A DNA stretch of 24,369 nucleotides from an uncultured Eubacteriales bacterium. GTDB taxonomy: Bacteria > Bacillota > Clostridia > Oscillospirales > Oscillospiraceae. Shown one piece after another: positions 15,080 through 22,805 of this stretch. A program made the translations under genes and the position numbers. The notes beneath the pieces are model-generated. The model did not search any database. It saw only the letters and a list, made by a program, of their open reading frames with translations, and was not told the DNA's origin. Within the stretch, counting starts at the first letter, position 1. The number at the start of each line of letters is the position of its first letter. The stretch lies in assembly GCA_902475435.1 (NCBI GenBank), contig CABRZL010000024.1, positions 1 to 24,369 on the forward strand, read 5' to 3'.

Positions 15080-15637
15080 ATGCGTAAAAATTTTGGATCA
15101 AAATCCTGGTTTTATCCGTTACCGGTGCTGATCATTGGCACCTATAATGAGGATGGCACCCCTAATGCTATGAACGCCGCCTGGGGTGGGCTCTATGATT
15201 CCGACAAGGTAGTGCTCTGTTTGAGCGCTGGACATAAAACGACAAAGAATATCCAGGCAAAGGGTGCTTTTACTGTTGCTTTTGCCGATGCGGCTCATGT
15301 GGTGCCCGCTGATTATGTGGGTATGGCCTCCGGCAATAACGAGCCGAAAAAGATGGATAAGTCAGGTTTCCATACTACAAAAAGCGAGTTTGTGGATGCG
15401 CCTCTCATCGACGAGCTGCCGGTGGCACTGGAGTGTACATTCTTAAAAGTTAATGAAGATGGCAATATCATCGGTCAGATCGTCAATGTGAGCATTGATG
15501 AAAGTGTGCTGGGCAGCGATGGGAAACTCGACATGGGTAAGTTCCGCCCGATTTCCTTCGAGCCGGCTGGTAATGGCTATCATGTGTTGGGAGAGCGTGT
15601 GGGCAATGCGTTCAGCGATGGCGGCAAACTAAAATAA
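15080..15637 (+). CDS. Flavoredoxin-like flavin reductase (FMN-binding split barrel)
   Basis: A 185-residue protein of the flavin reductase-like split-barrel family. N-terminal PLPVLIIGTYNEDGTPNAMNAAWGG and LSAGHKTTKNI are the FMN-contacting elements seen in flavoredoxin. NVSIDESVLGSDGKLDMGKFRPI matches the dimer-facing region. ATG 15080 follows AAAGGAAGG; the ATG at 15062 overlaps that ribosome site. It should bind FMN and pass electrons from NAD(P)H or ferredoxin-like donors to a cytosolic acceptor, perhaps supplying reduced flavin to the other flavoproteins encoded here. Confidence 0.88.
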   Translation: MRKNFGSKSWFYPLPVLIIGTYNEDGTPNAMNAAWGGLYDSDKVVLCLSAGHKTTKNIQAKGAFTVAFADAAHVVPADYVGMASGNNEPKKMDKSGFHTTKSEFVDAPLIDELPVALECTFLKVNEDGNIIGQIVNVSIDESVLGSDGKLDMGKFRPISFEPAGNGYHVLGERVGNAFSDGGKLK

Positions 15638-15650
15638 GGAGGCGGCTGGT

Positions 15651-16046
15651 ATGAATGAGGAATTTCACAATCTGTTTCCCCAGGGTGGCCCTAACACAGT
15701 AGCCGGGCAATATTTTAGCGGGGCCAGTTATCTCTGCCCTTTGAGCGACATGGGTGTATCGGTTTCCAATGTAACTTTTGAGCCTGGTTGCCGGAACAAC
15801 TGGCATATTCATCATGACGGCGGACAGATTCTTCTGTGCACATCAGGCAGAGGCTATTATCAGGCATGGGGCGAACCGGCCAGGGAACTGCATCCCGGCG
15901 ATGTGGTCAACATTCCGCCGGAGGTCAAGCACTGGCACGGCGCAGCACCGGACAGCTGGTTTGCCCATGTGGCGATTTCTGTTCCTGGTTCCCATGCTGA
16001 GTGGCTGGAGCCTGTGGATGAAACAGAATATATGAAATTAAAATAA
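15651..16046 (+). CDS. Single-domain cupin
   Basis: A 131-residue cupin. Motif 1 gives His52, His54 and Gln59 (WHIHHDGGQ), and motif 2 gives His94 (HPGDVVNIPPEVKHWHG), a full set for one divalent metal. Cupins of this length commonly sit next to carboxymuconolactone-decarboxylase-like genes, as here. Possible roles are isomerase, small oxygen-independent lyase or a metal-binding sensor of carbonyl compounds. AAGGAGG lies 8 bases before the ATG and 5 bases after the preceding stop. Confidence 0.9.
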   Translation: MNEEFHNLFPQGGPNTVAGQYFSGASYLCPLSDMGVSVSNVTFEPGCRNNWHIHHDGGQILLCTSGRGYYQAWGEPARELHPGDVVNIPPEVKHWHGAAPDSWFAHVAISVPGSHAEWLEPVDETEYMKLK

Positions 16047-16070
16047 GTTTAGACGAAAGGAAAAGAGTCT

Positions 16071-16394
16071 ATGGATAAAGTAACAGCAGGCAGAGATGCC
16101 ATGAGCAAATTTGCTCCCAAGTTTGCCCAGCTCAACGATGATGTCCTGTTTGGGGAAGTCTGGTCACGGGAGGACAGGCTTTCTCCCCGCGACCGCAGCT
16201 TGATTACCGTTTCTGCTCTGATGGCCAGTGGGATTTTGGATACTTCTCTCCTCCACCATATAGAACGGGCCAAGGCAAACGGCGTCACTGCGGTGGAAAT
16301 GAGCGAGGCGTTGACTCAGCTTGCCTTCTACGCTGGCTGGCCGAAGGCATGGGCGGCATTTCGGATGGCGAAAGAAGTTTATGGAGAGGAATAA
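16071..16394 (+). CDS. Carboxymuconolactone decarboxylase-like protein, no CxxC
   Basis: A 107-residue all-helical protein of the CMD/AhpD fold. RLSPRDRSLITVSALMASG and the LTQLAFYAGWPKAWAAF helix are the family core. The redox CxxC of AhpD is absent; there are no cysteines at all, so a thiol peroxidase role is excluded and a decarboxylase or lyase/isomerase role is more likely. It is paired with the cupin just upstream (24-base gap). AAAGGAAAAG precedes ATG 16071. Confidence 0.88.
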   Translation: MDKVTAGRDAMSKFAPKFAQLNDDVLFGEVWSREDRLSPRDRSLITVSALMASGILDTSLLHHIERAKANGVTAVEMSEALTQLAFYAGWPKAWAAFRMAKEVYGEE

Positions 16395-16395
16395 C

Positions 16396-17109
16396 ATGGA
16401 GCGGCCTTTTGTTGTGTGCCATATGCTGGCTTCACTGGATGGTAAAATAGACGGGGAATTTTTCGGTTTACCCCAGGCAGCACAAGCCATAAAAACTTAT
16501 GGAGAACTGCGCAGCTTCTATGGCTGTCAGGCTACTTTATACGGAACCACCACTATGCTGGGCGGCTATTCTGACGGAAAGGCGGGTAAATTGCCTCCGG
16601 TAGAATCCAATCCGCCCCGGGCTGACTGGGTAAATCCGGCAGGCAAGACCATGGGAAATTTCATTGTCGCCGTGGACCCCAAAGGGGAATTGGCTTACTC
16701 CGCTCCTACCATCGAAAAGAAAGGACGCCCTGCCGCCCATGTGATCGAGGTTCTGACCCAGCAGGCATCTTCGGATTATCTTGCATATCTGCAAGGGCTG
16801 GGGGTTTCCTACCTGTTTGCTGGTCAAGACCGGCTGGACTGCACCCTGCTTTTACGCAAGCTGTATCGCCCGTTTGCCATTGATAAGCTGATGTTGGCGG
16901 GTGGTGGAATTGTCAACGGATCATTTTTGGCTGAGGGCTTGGTGGACGAATTCAGCCTGGTCATCGCCCCGGTGGTCGATGGCGGCACGGGCACAAATTC
17001 CTTCACTCAGGCGGATTTTCTGCCCTCTTGGTCCCCAGCTGCCTTCCACCTGAAAAAAGCGGAGACAGCCGCCTCGGATGTGTTGTGGCTGCGTTATACT
17101 CACCCCTAA
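16396..17109 (+). CDS. RibD C-terminal/dihydrofolate-reductase-fold reductase
   Basis: A 237-residue protein with the RibD_C fold: RPFVVCHMLASLDGKIDG (3-20) opens the domain. GGGIVNGSFLAEGLVDEFSLVIAPVVDGG is the C-terminal NADPH-binding stretch typical of pyrimidine reductase relatives. It lacks the deaminase half of RibD, so it is a stand-alone NADPH reductase rather than a riboflavin biosynthesis enzyme. ATG 16396 is used because AGAGG lies ~7 bases upstream; the next ATG upstream (16381) would overlap the preceding stop. Last gene of unit 2. Confidence 0.85.
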   Translation: MERPFVVCHMLASLDGKIDGEFFGLPQAAQAIKTYGELRSFYGCQATLYGTTTMLGGYSDGKAGKLPPVESNPPRADWVNPAGKTMGNFIVAVDPKGELAYSAPTIEKKGRPAAHVIEVLTQQASSDYLAYLQGLGVSYLFAGQDRLDCTLLLRKLYRPFAIDKLMLAGGGIVNGSFLAEGLVDEFSLVIAPVVDGGTGTNSFTQADFLPSWSPAAFHLKKAETAASDVLWLRYTHP

Positions 17110-17169
17110 AGAGGTCGATTTTCTGCCTGTGGAGTGTCCGCTATATAGATAGCTTTATAAATGAATGAT

Positions 17170-17216
17170 GATACAAGATAGGGCATCTGTTTTAAGCAGA
17201 TGCCTTGTTTTGTATC
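17170..17216 (+). terminator. Rho-independent terminator ending unit 2
   Basis: GGCATCTG (17182-17189) and CAGATGCC (17197-17204) form an 8-bp stem with a 7-base loop, followed by TTGTTTTGT. Outer arms GATACAA (17170-17176) and TTGTATC (17210-17216) extend it. It is the only clear intrinsic terminator between the three units. Confidence 0.85.
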
Positions 17217-17224
17217 AGTAAAAA

Positions 17225-17293
17225 GCCAAAGGTTAATACTCCATAACGAATCGAGACTTCTGTAACCTCGCCAGAACCTTTACAATAGAATCA
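17225..17293 (+). promoter_or_regulatory. LysR-type operator and promoter C (unit 3)
   Basis: AGCCAAAGGTT (starting 17224) runs into GTTA-N8-TAAC (17232-17247), containing T17233-N11-A17245. The block 17242-17263 is identical over 22 bases to 2019-2040, ending in TTCTGT (17258-17263) as the -35. After 17 bases come TACAAT (17281-17286) and AATCA (17289-17293). The spacing of every element equals that at promoters A and B. Confidence 0.78.
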
Positions 17294-17363
17294 GAAACAA
17301 GAAAGTTTCTCTTGGCAGAGTCCAGAGAGGTGCTACGAATCTACGGAAAGGAAGTCATAGATT

Positions 17364-18218
17364 ATGGAATATGTAACATTGAATAACGGAGTCAAAATGC
17401 CGAAGCTGGGGTACGGTGTTTTCCAGGTTGCCAATGAAGAGTGTGAGCGTTGTGTACAGGATGCCATTTCGGTAGGTTACCGCTCCATTGATACGGCCCA
17501 GTCCTATGGAAACGAGGAGGCGGTAGGCAACGCCATTCAGAAATGTGATGTTCCCAGAGAGGAACTGTTCCTTACCAGTAAGATCTGGATGTCCAATGCC
17601 AGCTATGAAAAGGCGAAGGCATCCATCGACAAATCTCTGCAGAAGCTGAAAACAGATTATCTGGACCTGATGCTGATCCATCAGCCCTTTGGCGATTATT
17701 ACGGCGCATACCGGGCTATGGAGGAAGCCTACAAGGCAGGTAAACTGCGGGCCATTGGCGTGTCCAACTTCTACCCGGACCGGCTCATCGACCTGTGCCA
17801 GTTTGCGGAAATTCCGCCTATGGTCAATCAGGTGGAAACTCATGTGTTCCAGCAGCAGCGCACCGCCCATGAATATATGAAAAAGTACGGCGTTCAACAC
17901 GAAGCCTGGGGCCCCTTTGCAGAAGGGAAAAAGAGCTGCTTTACCAATCCGGTGCTGGTAGGGATCGGAGAAAAATATGGCAAAACTGCCGCGCAGACAG
18001 CCCTGCGGTTCCTGATTCAGTCCGATGTAGTGGTGATCCCTAAATCCACCCATAAAGAGCGGATGGAGCAGAATCTGGATGTGTTTGATTTTTCCCTCAG
18101 CGAAGCCGATATGGATGCCATTCGCGCCCTTGATGAAGGAAAAAGCCTGTTCTTTGACCACTATGATCCCGCTACGGTGGAGATGCTGACCAATATGGGA
18201 AAGACGAGGATCGTATAA
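17364..18218 (+). CDS. Aldo-keto reductase, DkgA/AKR5-like
   Basis: A 284-residue short AKR, paralogous to the one at 14172: same MEYVTLNNGVKMP start, Asp43, Tyr48, Lys73 and His106 (SIDTAQSYG, TSKIW, LMLIHQPFGDYYGAYRAMEEA), and cofactor segment IPKSTHKERMEQNLDVFDF. It is the first gene of unit 3, about 70 bases downstream of the predicted start of transcription. AAAGGAAG lies 9 bases before ATG. The predicted role is NADPH-dependent reduction of a small aldehyde or ketone in the cytosol. Confidence 0.93.
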   Translation: MEYVTLNNGVKMPKLGYGVFQVANEECERCVQDAISVGYRSIDTAQSYGNEEAVGNAIQKCDVPREELFLTSKIWMSNASYEKAKASIDKSLQKLKTDYLDLMLIHQPFGDYYGAYRAMEEAYKAGKLRAIGVSNFYPDRLIDLCQFAEIPPMVNQVETHVFQQQRTAHEYMKKYGVQHEAWGPFAEGKKSCFTNPVLVGIGEKYGKTAAQTALRFLIQSDVVVIPKSTHKERMEQNLDVFDFSLSEADMDAIRALDEGKSLFFDHYDPATVEMLTNMGKTRIV

Positions 18219-18231
18219 GGAGGGAAAGCAG

Positions 18232-18738
18232 ATGAGCAGAATGTTAGTTGTATACTACTCTGTCTCAAATGGAAATACCAGAGAAATTGCCCGTCAGATG
18301 GCAGAGTATATGGGGGCAGATCTGGCCGAGATTCAAACAGTACAGCCCTATGTGGGTTCCTATCAGGAAATTGTGGAGCGGGGGAAACAGGAAGTGGCTC
18401 AAGGCTATCACCCTTCCATTCGTCCACTGCCCTTCTGCCCGGAAAAATATGATGTCATTGCGGTGGGAACACCCACCTGGTGGTATACCATGGCTCCTGC
18501 TGTGGCTACATTTCTGACATCTTATGATTGGAAAGGAAAAATGGTTATCCCTTTCCAGACGCATGGGGGATGGCCTGGTCATACACTAAAAGATATGAAG
18601 GCTGCTTGTAAAGGTGCAAAGATCTGCTGTGAAGGAAAAATCCAGTTTGACTCCAGCGGTGGGAGCCAAATGGTGACCGGCGAAAAAGAAGTACAGCATT
18701 GGTTACAGCAGATTAAGAAAGAGGTGGAAAGCAAATGA
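18232..18738 (+). CDS. Soluble flavodoxin
   Basis: A 168-residue flavodoxin without a signal peptide, so cytosolic, unlike the flavodoxin-like proteins around it. The phosphate loop is SVSNGNT (10-16). GTPTWWYTMAP carries the aromatic pair by the flavin, and WKGKMVIPFQTHGGWPGHT is the later strand-loop conserved in Flavodoxin_4 proteins. AAGGAGGGAAAG precedes the ATG. Its stop overlaps the start of the lipoprotein flavodoxin (ATGA), implying equal production of a cytosolic and an anchored partner. Confidence 0.92.
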   Translation: MSRMLVVYYSVSNGNTREIARQMAEYMGADLAEIQTVQPYVGSYQEIVERGKQEVAQGYHPSIRPLPFCPEKYDVIAVGTPTWWYTMAPAVATFLTSYDWKGKMVIPFQTHGGWPGHTLKDMKAACKGAKICCEGKIQFDSSGGSQMVTGEKEVQHWLQQIKKEVESK

Positions 18739-19478
18739 ATCATTTTATTAGAAAACGAGTTTTTACATTGTTCTTGGCGGGCATTCTGGCCATTTCCCTT
18801 GCCGCCTGTGGAAATACGAATTCTGATGGCAACGCACAGGACATTTCTTCGGAGGCCCCTCAGACATCCGGGCAGGAAAACGGGATGCAGCCAAATACCT
18901 CTGAGCAGGTAGAGAGCAGTAATGCAGGATCGGACGGTAGCAATATCCTGATTGCTTATTTCACTGCGGCGGAAAACAGCGGCGTCGATGCCATTGCCTC
19001 TGCCAGCTATACTACCATCGACGGGCAGGCCGTAGGCCGGGTTCGCGCTGTGGCGGATATGATTCAGGAAAATGTGGGAGGAGATTTGTTCTCCATCCAC
19101 ACTTCCGTTGTCTATCCCACGGATGGCGGAGAATTGATTGATTATGCTGCGGAAGAACAGGACGAAAATGCCCGACCGGAATTGACCTCCCATATTGATA
19201 ATCTGGATCAATATGATACCATTTTCATCGGTTATCCCAATTGGTGGGCTGATCTCCCCATGGCGGTATACAGTTTCTTTGACGAGTATGACTTTTCCGG
19301 TAAGACAATTATCCCGTTTAATGTCCATAACGGAAGCCGCTTCTCCCGCACCATCCAGACCATTGAAGAGCTGGAGCCGAATGCAACTGTTGTTGAAGAT
19401 GGCTTTACCGTCAGCGAGCAGACGGTTGACCAGGCTGCCCCGGATGTGGCCGAATGGCTTGAGAACCTGGGTTATTAA
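18735..19478 (+). CDS. Flavodoxin-like lipoprotein with interrupted phosphate loop
   Basis: A 247-residue lipoprotein: LAAC with Cys25, Gln/Ser-rich tether to ~68, flavodoxin fold 70-247. As in its paralogue at 5993, ~22 residues are inserted in the phosphate loop and the GNT triad becomes GRV. YPNWWADLP (167-175), the YDFSGKTIIPF strand and the GSRFSRT loop are kept. The insert reads DAIASASYT (85-93), again a near-miss to the ApbE flavinylation pattern (Ala and Ser where Ser/Thr and Gly are expected). The start overlaps the preceding stop. Confidence 0.83.
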   Translation: MNHFIRKRVFTLFLAGILAISLAACGNTNSDGNAQDISSEAPQTSGQENGMQPNTSEQVESSNAGSDGSNILIAYFTAAENSGVDAIASASYTTIDGQAVGRVRAVADMIQENVGGDLFSIHTSVVYPTDGGELIDYAAEEQDENARPELTSHIDNLDQYDTIFIGYPNWWADLPMAVYSFFDEYDFSGKTIIPFNVHNGSRFSRTIQTIEELEPNATVVEDGFTVSEQTVDQAAPDVAEWLENLGY

Positions 19479-19492
19479 GGGAAGTGGCAGAT

Positions 19493-20416
19493 ATGCAAAA
19501 GAGAAAAATCATTCCGTTTCTTTCCCTTTTATTGTGTTGCGCCCTGATTCTCACCTCCCTTGCCGGATGCGCGGATTCTGACTCGTCCACACGGTCCCAA
19601 ATGCCAGAATCTTCTGAGCTGCCGGAAACAGTAGAGCCGGCATCCGATGGAGAGAGTACCGTTTCTTCTGGCGAGGAGGAGCCAGCTATGGAGACAGGAA
19701 TGATTCCAGAACAGATTTTAGAGGGTGAAACAGGCACGATCCACTACAGCTACTATCTCCCTGAAAACTACGATCCGCAAGTAGAGTACCCGTTGATGAT
19801 TGTCATGCCTGGCTATGACATGATGTGGTTTGGAGAAGAATCCTCTGGTTCCAACTTGAACTGGGATGGCTTTCTCTGCTGGACGCGCCGCCCAGAGGAA
19901 ATGATTGTTGTATCAGCTCAGCTGACAGACTGGCATGAAACATCCGCCCGGCAGGCGATTGAACTGACGGAATATTTCCTCACCAATTTTTCTGTGGACA
20001 CTTCCAGGGTGTATGCAGCGGGTTACTCCGCTGGCGGGGAAACCATGTCACAGGCAGTCTCCATGCGTCCAGATCTCTACGCTGCCTATCTGCATGGCGC
20101 GTCCCAGTGGGATGGGGACTATGCACCTATTGCAGAAAATGGCGTGGCAGTTTATATCTTCATGGCGGAGAATGATGAATATTACGGTTCTGAACGGGCG
20201 TGGGACGCATACAACAGCCTCCATGACGCATATAGCGAGGCTGGATGGTCGGAAGATCAGATTGCAGATGTTCTCCAAATTCAGACGCCGGATGACGAGT
20301 GGTTTGCCCAGCGTGGTATTACCGGAAACTATCACGGCGGCGGAAATGTAGTGTTTGGAGAAGATAACATTTTGAACTGGATCTTGTCTCATACCAAGGA
20401 GGAAAACATATCATGA
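19493..20416 (+). CDS. Alpha/beta-hydrolase lipoprotein (PHB-depolymerase/feruloyl-esterase-like)
   Basis: A 307-residue lipoprotein with LAGC lipobox (Cys26), an acidic tether to ~75, and a hydrolase domain 80-307. GTIHYSYYLPENYDPQVEYPLMI is the first strand region, Ser179 lies in GYSAGG, Asp228 in ENDEYYG and His281 in NYHGGG. The overall order fits the LpqC/PHB-depolymerase esterase family more than the BD-FAE type at 2097 and 6806, so unit 3 carries its own hydrolase from a different branch. ATG 19493 follows AAGGGAAGTGG; GTG 19484 lies within that site. The stop overlaps the next start (ATGA). Confidence 0.82.
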   Translation: MQKRKIIPFLSLLLCCALILTSLAGCADSDSSTRSQMPESSELPETVEPASDGESTVSSGEEEPAMETGMIPEQILEGETGTIHYSYYLPENYDPQVEYPLMIVMPGYDMMWFGEESSGSNLNWDGFLCWTRRPEEMIVVSAQLTDWHETSARQAIELTEYFLTNFSVDTSRVYAAGYSAGGETMSQAVSMRPDLYAAYLHGASQWDGDYAPIAENGVAVYIFMAENDEYYGSERAWDAYNSLHDAYSEAGWSEDQIADVLQIQTPDDEWFAQRGITGNYHGGGNVVFGEDNILNWILSHTKEENIS

Positions 20417-21042
20417 AGGTTTTATTAGTAAATGGCAGCCCTCATCGGGAGGGTTGTACCTATACGGCCCTGTGTATCGTATCTGAGGCACTCAATCAAA
20501 ACGGGATTGGCACCGATGTGTTCTGGATTGGAAACAAGCCGCTCTCAGGCTGTATTGCCTGCCACAAGTGCAGCAGTCTCAACCGCTGTGTATTTCAGGA
20601 TACGGTAAATGATTTTTTGTCGTTGGCAGAGGACTATGACGGCTTTGTGTTTGGTACCCCGGTTCACTGGGCAGGAGCTTCCGGCGGGGTAACCTCTTTT
20701 CTGGATCGCGCCTTTTACGCTGATTTGAACGGAAACGGCGGACGGTTTTATTTGAAACCGGCTGCTGCAGTCATGTCAGCCAGGAGAGCCGGCACCACGG
20801 CTACATGGGATCAGATGAACAAGTATTTTGGCCTAATGCAGATGCCAATCATTACTTCCCGGTATTGGAATATGGTGCATGGCACAACGCCACAGGAGGT
20901 TATGCAGGATCGGGAGGGACTCGCGACCCTTCGGACCCTTGGACACAATATGGCTTATTTTCTTAAGTGCAAGGAAGTGGGCAGCAAGCTGGTGCCCCTG
21001 CCCCCGGTGGAAACGCCGGAAAGGACAAATTTCATTCGATAG
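20413..21042 (+). CDS. NAD(P)H-dependent flavoprotein with ISF-like 4-Cys motif (paralogue)
   Basis: A 209-residue paralogue of the protein at 12651, similar along its whole length and ending in the same TNF-[VI]-R. NGSP is at 7-10, and Cys47, Cys50, Cys53 and Cys59 again give C-x2-C-x2-C-x5-C. Conserved stretches include FVFG-PVHW/F, SARRAGTT and TSRYWNMVHG. At DNA level the two copies differ at most third positions, so the duplication is old. It is coupled to the hydrolase gene and precedes the membrane electron-transfer genes, where it could be the cytosolic electron donor; that is inference. Confidence 0.8.
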   Translation: MKVLLVNGSPHREGCTYTALCIVSEALNQNGIGTDVFWIGNKPLSGCIACHKCSSLNRCVFQDTVNDFLSLAEDYDGFVFGTPVHWAGASGGVTSFLDRAFYADLNGNGGRFYLKPAAAVMSARRAGTTATWDQMNKYFGLMQMPIITSRYWNMVHGTTPQEVMQDREGLATLRTLGHNMAYFLKCKEVGSKLVPLPPVETPERTNFIR

Positions 21043-21072
21043 AATTATGACAAAGAACAGGAGGTTCGTTTC

Positions 21073-21762
21073 ATGCAGCCCAAAATGGTTGGAAAAATCA
21101 TCGTGGATCTTGGCATGACCATCCTTCTGATGCTGCTTATGGCCTTTGAACTGATCGGCAGAACGGCCCATGAGTGGATTGGAGCCGGGATGTTCGTGCT
21201 GTTTATCGTCCATCATATTTTAAACCGAAAATGGTCAGGAAATCTATTTCATGGCAAATACTCTTCTTATCGGAGCTTACAGACGGTGAGTGCTGTTCTG
21301 GTATTTCTTGCGATGCTGGGTTCCATGGTCAGCGCGGTCTTGATTTCCCGTGAGGTATTTGCCTTCCTTCCCATCAGCGGAGGGCGCAGCTTCGGTCGAA
21401 CACTACATATGCTCTGCGCTTATTGGGGATTTTTATTTTTATCCTTCCATCTGGGGATTCACTGGAACATGATCCTTGGAATGGCGGGAAAGCTGTGTAG
21501 GAAGCCGTCAAAATTACGGGCAAGACTCATCCGTACGGCAGGGGTTCTGATTGCGGCATACGGCGTGTATGCTCTGATCCGCCGGGGCATCCCCAGCTAC
21601 CTGTTCTTGCAGACCCAGTTTGTTTTTTTCGACTTTGAGGAGCCGCTGATTTTTTTCTTTCTGGATTACCTGGCTGTCATGGGCTTGTTCGTATTCGCAG
21701 GACACTATGCGGGAAAAGCGGTTAGGGGTTTGCTGAAAAGTCAAGTGAGGAGACAGTCATGA
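21073..21762 (+). CDS. DUF4405 flavinylation-associated membrane cytochrome-like protein
   Basis: A 229-residue protein with about six hydrophobic segments. HEWIGAGMFVLFIVHHILN near the N terminus and LHMLCAYWGFLFLSFHLGIHWNM in the middle put pairs of histidines inside helices, the pattern of the DUF4405 (PF14358) family, proposed to be a b-type cytochrome linked to ApbE systems. It should carry electrons across the membrane towards extracytoplasmic flavins. It is coupled to apbE by an ATGA overlap, which supports that reading. ATG 21073 follows AGGAGGTT. Confidence 0.82.
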   Translation: MQPKMVGKIIVDLGMTILLMLLMAFELIGRTAHEWIGAGMFVLFIVHHILNRKWSGNLFHGKYSSYRSLQTVSAVLVFLAMLGSMVSAVLISREVFAFLPISGGRSFGRTLHMLCAYWGFLFLSFHLGIHWNMILGMAGKLCRKPSKLRARLIRTAGVLIAAYGVYALIRRGIPSYLFLQTQFVFFDFEEPLIFFFLDYLAVMGLFVFAGHYAGKAVRGLLKSQVRRQS

Positions 21763-22805
21763 GGCGGCTACTATCCGGCCTTCTGGCGGTATGTCTGGCT
21801 GCGGGACTGACTGGCTGTTCCATGGAAAGTCAACAAAGCAATGAAAATAATTTTTCTCCAGCCTCCCGTGATTTCTTTGCCATGAATACCTATATCCGCC
21901 TGGAAGCGTATGGGGACGGGGCCGCAGATGCTCTGGCCCAGGCGCAGGAACGAATGGAGGAATTGGAAGGGCTTTGGTCCGTTACAGACGAGAACAGCGA
22001 GATTTATGCAGTCAATCACAGCGGAGGACAGCCTATTTCCGTCAGTGATGACACCGCGGCGGTGGTTTCTTTTGCCTTGGATATGGCAGAAGAAACTGGC
22101 GGCGCATTAGAGCCTACCATTTATCCGGTGCTGACTGCGTGGGGATTTACCACAGGGGAACACCATGTACCGGAGCCAGAAGAAATCGACAAATTGCTCA
22201 CATCAGTGGATTACCACAGCGTTTCCCTGAATGGGAATACGATTCAGCTGGAGCCCGGTATGATGATGGATTTGGGCGCAGTGGGAAAAGGCTACGCCAG
22301 CGATGAGATTGCCAGCCTGCTTCGGAAGAGTGGCATTACATCAGCTCTGCTGAATTTGGGTGGAAATATTTTGATGATCGGCTCCAAACCCGATGGCGGC
22401 GACTGGAGACTGGGCCTACAAGACCCCTTTGAAAATGGCACAATCGGGGTGTTGACTGCTTCTGAGTGTGCGGTTGTGACCTCCGGCAATTACGAAAATT
22501 ACTTTACGGCGGAGGATGGAACAACTTACGGCCATATTATTGACCCAGCTACTGGTTATCCCGTGGACAACGATCTTGCCGCTGTGACGATTGTGGCGCA
22601 AGACGGCAAGCTGTGCGATGCCCTTTCCACCTCGCTTTTTGTGATGGGAGCGGATGCCGCAATAGGATATTGGCAGGAACATCCTGGCTTTGAGATGATT
22701 TTGATTACCCAGGACCGGCAGATTCTGATAACGGATGGACTGGATGGACAATTTTCTCTAGATGAAGCCCATTCGGATATGAAAATAGATGTGGTGGAAC
22801 GATGA
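21759..22805 (+). CDS. apbE: ApbE, FAD:protein FMN transferase (lipoprotein)
   Basis: A 348-residue lipoprotein (LTGC, Cys20). ApbE transfers FMN from FAD to Ser/Thr of exported proteins, on the outer face of the membrane. Visible marks are FAMNTYI (40-46), the FAD/Mg-binding DLGAVGKGYASDE (171-183), NLGGN (199-203), TSGNYENYF, GHIIDPATGYPV (258-269) with the metal-linked Asp262, and the late DALSTSLFVMG (287-297) containing the metal-binding Asp/Thr. All expected features are present, so it should be active. No FMN_bind-domain protein, the usual substrate, is encoded in the window. Neighbours on both sides overlap by 4 bases. Confidence 0.95.
   Translation: MRRLLSGLLAVCLAAGLTGCSMESQQSNENNFSPASRDFFAMNTYIRLEAYGDGAADALAQAQERMEELEGLWSVTDENSEIYAVNHSGGQPISVSDDTAAVVSFALDMAEETGGALEPTIYPVLTAWGFTTGEHHVPEPEEIDKLLTSVDYHSVSLNGNTIQLEPGMMMDLGAVGKGYASDEIASLLRKSGITSALLNLGGNILMIGSKPDGGDWRLGLQDPFENGTIGVLTASECAVVTSGNYENYFTAEDGTTYGHIIDPATGYPVDNDLAAVTIVAQDGKLCDALSTSLFVMGADAAIGYWQEHPGFEMILITQDRQILITDGLDGQFSLDEAHSDMKIDVVER

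Noticed and set aside
17355..18161. Minus-strand ORF of 268 codons opposite the AKR at 17364
   Set aside because: Shadow of a clear AKR with an intact catalytic tetrad; no independent start signals.
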